Part shown: positions 1-5,324 of the stretch, one piece after another
How positions within the stretch are numbered: the first letter of the stretch is position 1
Layout: each line of letters opens with the position of its first letter
Notes under the pieces: generated by a model
The model's input: only the letters and a program-made list of their open reading frames with translations
The model's database searches: none
What the model was told of the DNA's origin: nothing
Made by a program: the position numbers and the translations under genes
Assembly (NCBI GenBank): GCA_030612485.1
Contig: JAUWNS010000123.1
Location: forward strand, 1 to 7,012
Direction: 5' to 3'
DNA: 7,012 nt
Origin: Candidatus Bipolaricaulota bacterium
Lineage (GTDB): Bacteria; Bipolaricaulota; Bipolaricaulia; UBA7950; UBA9294

Positions 1-153
1 CAAGCACGCGATGAGGCGATATCCCGAATGGTCAAAGAAGCAGAAGCTCTCGGTGCAAACGCTGTTTTGGGAGTGCGTTTCACCACCTCTCAGACGATGT
101 CTGGCGCTGCCGAGATTCTCGCCTACGGAACGGCCGTACGGTTGAAGGAGTAG
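1..153 (+). CDS. YbjQ/UPF0145 family protein, 3' end only (5' part outside window)
   Basis: Frame 1 is open from the first base to a TAG at 151-153, giving 50 C-terminal residues that end in GTAVRLKE. The segment contains the family's conserved tail, with ALGANAVLGVRF followed by an AYGTAV strand, and is 142/153 identical in DNA to the complete gene at 2281-2598. YbjQ (PF01906) proteins are about 105 residues and are known structurally as small beta-rich oligomers. They are often labelled heavy-metal-binding, but their biochemical role is not established. All eight codon differences up to the penultimate residues are silent; the last two residues differ (KE here, SD in the other copy). The silent-site bias suggests that both copies are, or recently were, under selection. 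The start and any upstream partner lie outside the window. Confidence 0.88.
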   Translation, partial: QARDEAISRMVKEAEALGANAVLGVRFTTSQTMSGAAEILAYGTAVRLKE

Positions 154-654
154 CCCCGGACTGTTGTATGAACCTCTTCTCCTTGCAGGTTGCGAAGCAA
201 AGCCGGAGGCCAAACAGAAGCTTTCACTGCCGAGAAAGCTAGAGAGGTGGGGCAGGGTTGAGTGATTGAGGGATTGAATCTCCCGATCTCTCAATTCCTC
301 CGCGCCCTCGGCGGTAGAAAAGGCTTGTATCTCTCGCCAAGACGCAGAGAACAGCAGGAAGAGGGGAAAGAACCACAGACAGGAATAAAATCGGTTCTTC
401 GTAGCGATCTTGGTGTCGCGACACCTTTGCGGCTTGAGTGGGCATGGCAGTGAGAGTATTTGTTCCAGGGGAGGCTTTGAACGAATCTTTCGTAAACAAG
501 AACTCGAATCTCGTCTCAGCAGTTGAAGGCCGTGTTTCCGATACCGGAGATCATAAGAGCGTTTGGCGGTGGTCCCTCCGATCTTAGAATTACGCTTAAC
601 GATGGATTCCTGCAGACACGGGGCCTTGCTCCAAGAAAGAGGACTTTCCAAAAG
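154..654. other. gene-poor spacer between the ybjQ copy and the 655 gene
   Basis: No convincing gene on either strand. A 63-codon plus-strand and an 86-codon minus-strand open frame cross this stretch, but neither has a ribosome binding site and both read through the low-complexity repeat-like segment at 297-437. A weak hairpin (arms 264-274 and 286-296, 9 of 11 pairs) has no T-run after it. A perfect 14-bp palindrome, GGTGTCGCGACACC, sits at 412-425. A TTG at 523 is in frame with the gene at 655 and would add 44 residues, but it lacks a Shine-Dalgarno. Confidence 0.5.
297..437. repeat. possible degenerate interspersed repeat
   Basis: Read on the minus strand, this stretch has the phrases CCGCCGAGGGCGCGGAGG (297-314), TTCTCTGCGTCTTGGCGAGA and CCGCAAAGGTGTCGCGACACC. 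These resemble a dispersed non-coding repeat family with CGCAAAGACGC and TCTGCGTC words that I recall from intergenic regions of various environmental bacteria. Only one copy is in this window, so its repeat nature cannot be shown here. The resemblance is recall, not alignment. Confidence 0.25.
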
Positions 655-1248
655 ATGAAGATGCTATTCAAAGAGATCTACCACAGCTCGCAGACACAAG
701 GACTGAGAAAACTCGTCCCTCAGGAAAGTACCCACAGAGTAAGTTGGGTATACGCCACATGCGACATGGTCATGGCTGCCGCCTTCCTCGGAACTCTGGG
801 TGGTGATCTCACGTGTGCTGTGGGCAGAGATACCGAAATTGAGTGGACACCCTTCATTTGCGAGAGATTCGATGGAGCGTTTGACCTCAGATATGGCAAT
901 GTTCGGGGATCAATCTATGTCTTGCCAGGAGAGGGCTTTATTGCGGGCAAGACGCAATGGGATGAAGAAGTGGTCTGCAGCGAAGAGGTGACTCCAATCC
1001 GAGAAATAAGGGTCTCTAGTGCAAAGGAGTACCTGCTGCAACTTGTCAAGGAGGGGGCACTGACCGTCTACTTCTACCCGGAAAGACCGTCGTGCATACC
1101 AGAAGATGACGAGGACTTGGTGCGTCGTGCAGCAGTTTGGCACAAGCGCTTTGGAAACAGGATCTTGGACAACGTGAACAAGTACCATCCGCACTTGCTT
1201 GAGAGGGTCTTGCGTGCTATCGAAGAGGGCAAGTACTGGTCTGCCTGA
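655..1248 (+). CDS. hypothetical protein, possibly ADP-ribosyltransferase-like fold (weak)
   Basis: Encodes 197 residues from ATG 655 (MKMLFKEIYHSSQTQG...) to TGA 1246-1248. I do not recognise a named family. The frame is also open back to TTG 523 (241 residues), but that start has no Shine-Dalgarno, whereas ATG 655 has AGAGGA 11 bases upstream, a weak and rather distant site. The segment begins with IYHSS and is followed about 25 residues later by WVYATCD and a small hydrophobic stretch, AAAFLG. This H-S...VYAT arrangement recalls some ADP-ribosyltransferase-like or RNA 2'-phosphotransferase-like proteins, which is inference only. Other visible features are ICERFDGAFDLRYG, GSIYVLPGE, a TQWDEEVV stretch, and a charged C-terminus with ERPSCIPEDDEDLVRRAA and HPHLLERVLRAIEEG. 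There is no signal peptide or membrane segment. It appears monocistronic, with a hairpin terminator at its stop codon. Confidence 0.6.
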   Translation: MKMLFKEIYHSSQTQGLRKLVPQESTHRVSWVYATCDMVMAAAFLGTLGGDLTCAVGRDTEIEWTPFICERFDGAFDLRYGNVRGSIYVLPGEGFIAGKTQWDEEVVCSEEVTPIREIRVSSAKEYLLQLVKEGALTVYFYPERPSCIPEDDEDLVRRAAVWHKRFGNRILDNVNKYHPHLLERVLRAIEEGKYWSA

Positions 1249-1272
1249 ATAGCCAGGCAGGGAACCGTTTTT
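1241..1272 (+). terminator. hairpin terminator at the end of the 655-1248 gene
   Basis: A perfect 7-bp stem, CTGCCTG (1241-1247) with CAGGCAG (1254-1260), has a 6-base loop and is followed by a T5 run at 1268-1272. The stem covers the stop codon. The 7-base gap between stem and T-run makes it weaker than a textbook intrinsic terminator. Confidence 0.45.
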
Positions 1273-1394
1273 CTCGCAAGATGCCAAGGCGTCAATCCGC
1301 AGAGGATTTATAGCCCTTCTCCCTCTTTTTGCGGCTCTTCTTGCATTCCTGGTCTCCTCAGCATTAATAGTGGGCAAGTAATTGCCTGTCGCAC

Positions 1395-1422
1395 TTGATT
1401 TCTGCTCGTCTAACTGTACACT
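1395..1422 (+). promoter_or_regulatory. sigma70-like promoter for the toxin-antitoxin operon
   Basis: TTGATT (1395-1400) and TACACT (1417-1422) are separated by 16 bases, each matching 4 of 6 consensus positions. Transcription would begin near 1429, leaving a short leader before the strong ribosome binding site at 1436-1444. Phd/YefM antitoxins usually repress their own promoter, so an operator would be expected here; I see no clear palindrome. Confidence 0.35.
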
Positions 1423-1450
1423 TAGAAGGTCAATTTAAGGAGGGATCAAG

Positions 1451-1723
1451 GTGTTTAAGAGAGCTATTCCCATTACTCAGGCGCGTCACGAGCTCAGCCG
1501 TCTTCCAGAGGAATTTGCCGCCGACAATGCATCTGATGCGGTCGCAATTACCCGCCGCGGAAAGCCGGTGCTGGCTGTCTTGCCGTGGGATCTGTACGAC
1601 AGCCTCGTGGAAACCCTGGAGATCCTCGGCGATGAGGATCTTATGGCGGCTCTACGACAGAGCATCAAGGAGATGGAGAGCGGAGAGCTTATCCCGTGGG
1701 ACGAGGTAAGAAGCGTTTCTTAG
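1451..1723 (+). CDS. type II antitoxin, Phd/YefM family
   Basis: Encodes 90 residues. The GTG start at 1451 is chosen because a strong Shine-Dalgarno, TAAGGAGGG (1436-1444), sits 6 bases upstream. The N-terminal half is a typical Phd/YefM DNA-binding fold: IPITQARHELSRLPEE, then the strand-turn VAITRRGKPVLAVLPWDLYDSLVETLEIL, where R-R-G-K-P-V-L-A-V is the family signature. The acidic C-terminus (GDEDLMAALRQSIKEMESGEL) is the part that in this family wraps and neutralises the toxin. Six bases after its stop lies a RelE/ParE toxin gene, the usual antitoxin-first order. Family knowledge predicts that the antitoxin dimer, and the complex with toxin, autoregulate the operon. The gene looks intact. 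Confidence 0.9.
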   Translation: MFKRAIPITQARHELSRLPEEFAADNASDAVAITRRGKPVLAVLPWDLYDSLVETLEILGDEDLMAALRQSIKEMESGELIPWDEVRSVS

Positions 1724-1729
1724 CCGACA

Positions 1730-2065
1730 ATGCCTTCCTATCAAGTATTCTTCACGCCTCAAGCGCAGCTCATGCTTCACGCGATTACCGATAGACGAAT
1801 TCGTAACATGATCGCCCGCCGTATCGATGAACTAACAAAGGAACCGGCAAAGAAAGGCAAGGCACTAGTCGCCGAGTTGATCGGATTCCGCAGCCTGCGT
1901 GTCGCAAGATACCGTGTGCTCTACAAGGTAGAGCAGAAACGGGTGATCATTGTTGCAATAGGAATTCGGAGAGAGGGCGATACAAAGGATATCTACGCTC
2001 GTGCGAAGAAACTGCTCAGGCTGAAATTGATTGAACTTCCTATTGATAGGCAGGAAGAGGTATAG
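1730..2065 (+). CDS. type II toxin, RelE/ParE superfamily
   Basis: Encodes 111 residues from ATG 1730, six bases after the antitoxin stop. YQVFFTPQAQLMLHAI opens the fold; the middle helix carries MIARRIDELTKEP, the core strand is FRSLRVARYRVLYKVE, and the last strand is RVIIVAIGIR followed by DIYARAKKLLRL. The GxRSLRVxRYRVLY core is the hallmark of RelE/ParE-type toxins. Basic residues suited to ribosome-bound mRNA cleavage are present (Arg54, Arg57, Arg60, Arg62, Arg80, Arg81), with Tyr89 near the end; which are catalytic cannot be assigned without alignment. RelE members cleave mRNA at the ribosome and ParE members poison gyrase. The sequence looks nearer RelE, but this is not certain. The C-terminal tail after residue 96 is slightly longer than usual. 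No damage is seen. Confidence 0.87.
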   Translation: MPSYQVFFTPQAQLMLHAITDRRIRNMIARRIDELTKEPAKKGKALVAELIGFRSLRVARYRVLYKVEQKRVIIVAIGIRREGDTKDIYARAKKLLRLKLIELPIDRQEEV

Positions 2066-2120
2066 GAGGGTAAAGTCCATTACTGAGGGAAATCGATGAT
2101 CCTTACCTGGAGACACTAAC

Positions 2121-2300
2121 ATGGGCACTGACAGTGTATTTCCCTGTCAGTGGGTGGACAAAAAGAATGCAAACGCACTTGGAATCGGAACCTTCTTTAA
2201 AGTGGTGATCCTGATTGGGGCGGCTGGGTTGATCATAACGATCATCGGGCTAGTTTTAGAACGGAAGAAGGAGGGAAAGAATGTTTCTAGTGACGACTGA
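2121..2300 (+). CDS. small single-pass membrane protein overlapping ybjQ
   Basis: Encodes 59 residues from ATG 2121 to TGA 2298-2300. GGAG (2109-2112) lies 8 bases before the ATG. The N-terminal 24 residues are polar with one Cys (MGTDSVFPCQWVDKKN...). Residues about 25-46 form an uninterrupted hydrophobic helix (FFKVVILIGAAGLIITIIGL plus two residues), followed by a basic stretch ERKKEGK and an acidic tail. The positive-inside rule would put the C-terminus in the cytoplasm. The last 20 bases overlap the start of the ybjQ-like gene, and the ybjQ ribosome binding site is inside this reading frame, which suggests translational coupling. I do not recognise a family. The hydrophobic pattern, ribosome binding site and tight overlap support a real gene. 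Its function, perhaps a membrane anchor or partner for the YbjQ protein, is inference. Confidence 0.68.
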   Translation: MGTDSVFPCQWVDKKNANALGIGTFFKVVILIGAAGLIITIIGLVLERKKEGKNVSSDD

Positions 2301-2598
2301 GGCAGTGGAAGGGCGGCAGATCGAACAGGTTCTTGGCCTCGTGCGGGGAAACACCATCCGGGCCCGCCACATCGGACGGGACGTGATGGCCGGGCTGCGG
2401 AACATCGTCGGTGGTGAGATCAAGGAGTACACTCGTATGCTCTCCCAAGCACGCGATGAGGCGATATCCCGAATGGTCAAAGAAGCAGAAGCTCTCGGTG
2501 CAAACGCTGTTTTGGGAGTGCGTTTCACTACTTCCCAGACAATGTCCGGCGCTGCCGAAATCCTCGCCTACGGAACGGCCGTGCGGTTGAGCGACTAG
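2281..2598 (+). CDS. ybjQ: YbjQ/UPF0145 family protein (PF01906)
   Basis: Encodes 105 residues, the normal length for the family. ATG 2281 is preceded by a near-perfect AAGGAGGG (2268-2275) at 5 bases. Family features appear in order: an N-terminal TTEAVEGRQIEQVLGLVRG strand pair, the RARHIGRDVMAGLRNIVGGE helix-turn with the conserved R-D-x-x-A-G-x-R-x-I-x-G-G, a helix MLSQARDEAISRMVKEAEAL, and the strands GANAVLGVRF and AYGTAVRL. Members are small cytoplasmic oligomers of unproven function; the heavy-metal-binding name in databases rests on annotation rather than shown activity. It follows, and overlaps by 20 bp, the 59-residue membrane protein gene, so the two are likely co-translated. A second copy ends at position 153. 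The first 83 shared bases are identical and the last 70 carry 11 differences. Confidence 0.93.
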   Translation: MFLVTTEAVEGRQIEQVLGLVRGNTIRARHIGRDVMAGLRNIVGGEIKEYTRMLSQARDEAISRMVKEAEALGANAVLGVRFTTSQTMSGAAEILAYGTAVRLSD

Positions 2599-2629
2599 AC
2601 TGGAAGACTAGTCTGGGAGGTTAGCCTCC
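2597..2629. terminator. weak terminator-like hairpins between convergent ybjQ and the cinA remnant
   Basis: Two short inverted repeats follow the ybjQ stop: AGACT (2597-2601) with AGTCT (2610-2614), and GGAGG (2616-2620) with CCTCC (2625-2629) around a TTAG loop. There is no strong T-run on either strand. The second stem overlaps the stop codon of the minus-strand cinA fragment. Confidence 0.25.
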
Positions 2630-2905
2630 TTGTCGTAGCGCCGAGAGGATCATCTCTATGGCAGTGCGAACCGAGCTTTCTTTGTTCTCGGTGCGATTTC
2701 CTTCCCATTGAAAGCAACGTGAGATCACACTGTGCACGGTGGCTAGCCCAACATAGGTAAGGCCGACTGGCTTTTCCACGCTTCCTCCTCCCGGCCCGGC
2801 GATCCCCGTGATGGAGACGGCGATGTCACACTTGAACAGACTGCGGCAGCCACTAGCCATCGACCGGCTGACTCAAGCGCTCGCGTGATGCTGGCGGACG
2901 TGCTT
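2621..2905 (-). pseudogene. cinA: truncated cinA C-terminal domain (nicotinamide-nucleotide amidase) remnant
   Basis: On the minus strand, 79 codons from ATG 2860 to TAA 2621-2623 encode MASGCRSLFKCDIAVSITGI followed by AGPGGGSVEKPVGLTYVGLA. This is the signature of the CinA C-terminal (PncC) domain, which deamidates nicotinamide mononucleotide in pyridine-nucleotide salvage. The intact domain is about 160 residues; only its second half is here. Upstream in the same frame, an in-frame TGA is preceded by codons reading VRQHHASA, which resemble the family's xxHGAVS segment, so homology fades out near 2905. The early catalytic part (the family's TAESCTGG motif) is absent, so the product cannot be active. 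The final helix, RTAIEMILSALRQGG, is a normal ending. This is clearly a decayed or truncated gene rather than a short functional one. Confidence 0.82.
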
Positions 2906-3005
2906 CGTTCTACGGCGAGACGAAGGATGCACGTGGGCTCTGGCCTTCATGCAGTCTCCGATTCCTTAAGGAGAGCCGTGAGATCGCTCTAATGGGCCTG
3001 GAGGG

Positions 3006-3154
3006 TCGGGGCAGGTACCTTGATTCCCCGGGAAGCATTTTCAGATACGGATCAACTCCGTGAGCAGTGGGAGAGGACATTCTCGGCGGAACGGTTCGTA
3101 AACAGAAGCCAGTACCTCGACTCCAATCCCGGAGATAAGGCATGTGTCCCTCGA
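3006..3154. mobile_element. short non-coding element, copy 1 (RAYT/REP-associated type, inferred)
   Basis: This stretch aligns with 4438-4576. Blocks in common include TTTCAGATACGGA, TCGTAAACAGAAGCCAG and GGAGATAAG, and both end in an ATGTGT tract. The right end, AGGCATGTGTCCCTCGA (3138-3154), matches 14 of 17 positions of the reverse complement of copy 2's left end. The left end is worn (GGGGCAGGTACCT at 3008-3020). Its right end runs directly into the RAYT transposase remnant. A mobile or REP-like origin is inferred from the repetition, inverted ends and neighbour. Confidence 0.6.
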
Positions 3155-3526
3155 TTGCCCGCCGGCGTTCGTGACGACGCACTCGATCCTCTTGCAGTTC
3201 GGCCCGTCAGCGAAACGCGCACAAGGTGCTTACCGCAAGCTTGTATCTGCCAATTGCGGGACAACGGTGTGGGAGAGCGTCCGCGGGCAGATCTACCTTG
3301 GCAGCGATGAGTTCATCGAGCATCATGTGTCAGTGGATAGCGGCGAGTTCCGCGAGAGGCCGCGCTCGCAAAGCTGCTCGGTCGGCCAGCACTTGGCATC
3401 ATCGTGACAACGTCACACGACGCAACTTGGGTAGCGAAGGCGTATCTCGACTATGGATACACGTTGAAGGAAATAGCCGCGCAGCTCGAGGTTCACTACT
3501 TCACCGTCAGTCGCCGGGTCTGTTAG
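3144..3526 (+). pseudogene. REP-associated tyrosine transposase (RAYT, Y1/HUH) C-terminal remnant, frameshifted
   Basis: The first part (3144 to about 3380, frame 3) reads CPPAFVTTHSILLQFGPSAK, then GAYRKLV and WESVRGQIYLGSDEFIEHH, then ERPRSQ. The second part (about 3383-3526, frame 2) reads RPALGIIVTTSHDATWVAKA, then YLDYGYTLKEIAAQLEVHYF and TVSRRVC before TAG 3524-3526. The QFG...YR...GQIYLGSxxF pattern and the closing helix-turn-helix (GYTLKEIAAxLxVHYxTVSR) are typical of the C-terminal half of RAYT proteins. These cut and join single-stranded DNA at REP-type sequences. The frame change near 3380 and the loss of the whole N-terminal catalytic HUH and tyrosine region show it is dead. The short element at 3006-3154 overlaps its left edge. 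Confidence 0.78.
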
Positions 3527-3599
3527 CATGAAATCAGGCGGGGGCGCGGGTGATGTACCATTGCAAGACCCAACTCCTTTGTCCTGATGGTTGATGGGG

Positions 3600-4286
3600 C
3601 TACTTCGGTTGCTCTTCACGAACGGTTAGGGTGCTGTCGATTGTGTCGATCCCCTTGACCATCTCTTTGGCTTTCTCAAGGGTGATTTCAGTCAGTATGA
3701 CCTTCGCACGCGCTCGATTCCCCAAGATACTCCGGACCTCAATCATTGCGGTGGTTTTTCTATCTGTGATATCGAGGTCGTGTTTCGGCGTGCCCCACCA
3801 CTCTGCGAAGTAATAGGCAAAGCCTCCGATCGATCCCCCTGGGGAAACAAGTGTGGTCCCAGGGTTCGTAGGGCCCCTTATGCCAAGCACTGGCCATCTC
3901 TTCTCCCCCGCCTCTCCAAGCTGCATAGAGGGTTCCGGAATGCTGAGAGGCTCAAGTGTACTCCACTGACCGGCTTTACTGCGGATCCGAAGACGCCACG
4001 ACTCGAGTTAAACAGCACGTCTTCCGCGGTTGATAACGTCGAAGTAGACGAGGATTTCAACCTTCCGAGTTCGCATGCCTTGGTACTCCCCTGCAGGCAG
4101 TCGAAAGAACCACTGATACACACTTGGATACACAGCCTTAACACGGAGGATTGGCCGATCTGTCGCGTACCGCCAGAGCAGCATCAATCCGTTGACAACG
4201 GCGAGCATGAGGACGAGCAACGCCAGAAAATCGCGTGAGAATAACGCTGAGTATGATACCGTCAGAACCATTATCTGGGGCGACAT
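3600..4286 (-). pseudogene. membrane-anchored hypothetical protein, interrupted by one in-frame TAA
   Basis: Reading down the minus strand from ATG 4286, with TAGGAGGG 5 bases upstream, the frame encodes MSPQIMVLTVSYSALFSRDF, then a hydrophobic helix (LALLVLMLAVVNGLMLLWRY) and a beta-rich region ending VEILVYFDVINRGRRAV. There it meets TAA at 4010-4008 (codon 93). The same frame then continues without shift as LESWRLRIRSKAGQWSTLEP and on to TAG 3602-3600, including GGFAYYFAEWWGT and a lysine-rich tail. The join reads naturally as a strand pair (NRGRRAV-x-LESWRLRI). Total length would be 228 codons with one stop. I do not recognise the family; the topology suggests an N-terminal anchor with an extracytoplasmic or cytoplasmic beta domain. 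A TCA-to-TAA change is one single-base explanation. Sequencing error, recent pseudogenisation or readthrough cannot be separated here. Confidence 0.65.
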
Positions 4287-4317
4287 TGATTCCCTCCTAT
4301 GAACCACTGATTAGACC

Positions 4318-4347
4318 ATCCTACCTGAGTTGCCCGAGATTTGCCAA
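4318..4347 (-). promoter_or_regulatory. sigma70-like promoter for the minus-strand membrane protein gene
   Basis: On the minus strand, TTGGCA (4347-4342, 5 of 6 consensus) and TAGGAT (4323-4318, 4 of 6) are separated by 18 bases. The -10 lies about 32 bases before ATG 4286, and a good Shine-Dalgarno lies between. That all expression signals remain fits a recently broken or still-expressed gene. Confidence 0.4.
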
Positions 4348-4437
4348 GCTCGGACATGATTACGATGCCCGGAGTGAGTCGTGCGGATCGCTCACGTGTA
4401 AACACGCATTGGAAGACCATGTAGCTTGGGCAGGAGT

Positions 4438-4576
4438 TCCGGGGACACATACCTCAAAGGAGGAGTTTCAGATACGGAACAACTTCCGCTGACAGTGGAG
4501 GAGGATCTTCTTGGCCGAATGCTTCGTAAACAGAAGCCAGGGCCTCGGCCGCGGAGATAAGCTATGTGTACACGGA
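4438..4576. mobile_element. short non-coding element, copy 2, with 17-bp imperfect inverted ends
   Basis: The left end TCCGGGGACACATACCT (4438-4454) and right end AGCTATGTGTACACGGA (4560-4576) are inverted repeats matching at 14 of 17 positions and bounding 139 bp. The body is related to 3006-3154. It carries no transposase. One plus frame stays open across it and ends at TAA 4558-4560 (...LLGRMLRKQKPGPRPRR), possibly the tail of a lost gene or chance. Immediately to the right, CGGAAT-TGG-ATTCCG (4573-4587) forms a perfect 6-bp hairpin. The structure suggests a MITE-like or REP-like element moved by a RAYT in trans, which is inference. Confidence 0.6.
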
Positions 4577-4634
4577 ATTGGATTCCGGGGGGCTGATTCT
4601 TCGCTGGATCGAGTTTCCGTTTGTACGTGAGCAC

Positions 4635-5324
4635 CTACCGCGCGTGAACGAAGAACTCAGTGTTCCCTTTCTCACCCTGGATGGGAGAGACCATGTCCGC
4701 GATGACATTCCACGGTGTCTCGTTCTCTATAAACGCGCGCAGGTCGGTGAGTACGGCGTCGCGATCCTCCTTGTTCTTTACCACACCGTCCTTGGGAAGC
4801 AGGTCCTTTCCAACCTCAAACTGAGGTTTAACGAGAGCCTCGATTTCGCCATCGGGCGCGATAATGTCGACAAGAGGGGGGAGGATCAGCTTCAGGGAGA
4901 TGAACGAGACGTCCACAACTACGAGGTCAATCGGTTCGCCGATATCCTGTGGCTCAAGGTAACGGGCGTTGATCCCTTCACGGGCGACGACGCGTGGGTC
5001 GCGACGGATCTTGGCGTGCATCTGATCGTGGCCAACGTCGATCGCGTAGACTTTTTTCGCGCCGTGCTGGAGGAGACAGTCGGTGAATCCACCGGTTGAC
5101 GCGCCGATATCGAGACAGACCTGCCCCTTGGGATCAACCTGGAATCGCTCCAGGGCCGCTTCGATCTTCTCGCCGCCGCGGCTAACGTAGCGCTCAAACC
5201 CGAGGATCTCGATCCTGAGGATCTCGATCTTGGCTTCGGAGTCTATCGGATGCCCGGGCCGAGTTATGACGCGACCGTCGACCTTCACCTGGCCGGCTTC
5301 GATCATTCGTTGGGCGCGCGAGCG
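4635..5324 (-). pseudogene. tlyA: 5'-truncated tlyA: TlyA family rRNA 2'-O-methyltransferase
   Basis: From codon 5324-5322 down to TAG 4637-4635, about 229 residues match TlyA, which methylates cytidine 2'-OH groups in 16S and 23S rRNA. The remaining S4 half reads RSRAQRMIEAGQVKVDGRVI. The Rossmann methyltransferase follows: YVSRGGEK (first catalytic Lys), VCLDIGASTGGFTDCLLQ (SAM binding, about 5087-5113), VVVDVSFISLKL (Asp), LVKPQFEVGKD (Lys) and KGNTEFFVHAR (Glu). The K-D-K-E set is complete. What is lost is the usual start, about 15-20 residues of the form RLDxLLVERGLxxS, so the S4 RNA-binding domain is broken. The frame is open back to 5510, but the added residues are not TlyA-like: they are antisense or out-of-frame reading of an MFS fragment and the IS256 left end. 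A 15-bp tandem duplication (5202-5231) adds five residues. Function is doubtful. Confidence 0.85.
5202..5231. repeat. 15-bp in-frame tandem duplication inside tlyA
   Basis: GAGGATCTCGATCCT (5202-5216) is followed directly by GAGGATCTCGATCTT (5217-5231), 14 of 15 identical. On the minus strand this gives KIEILRIEILGFERYVSRGG, where the family normally has a single short strand before the RYVSRGG motif. It adds five residues to the S4-methyltransferase linker. Confidence 0.75.

Noticed and set aside
910..1377. 155-codon minus-strand open frame
   Set aside because: It overlaps the plus-strand gene 655-1248 in antisense, has Arg/Ser-rich composition and no start signals.
1253..1381. Plus-strand open stretch encoding a hydrophobic helix (FIALLPLFAALLAFLVSSALIV)
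   Set aside because: Membrane-like, but there is no ATG, GTG or TTG start between the preceding TAG (1250-1252) and the hydrophobic part. It may be a remnant tail or chance.
3780..4238. 152-codon plus-strand open frame
   Set aside because: It lies antisense to the minus-strand membrane protein gene, whose promoter, ribosome binding site, membrane helix and continuous frame are better supported.
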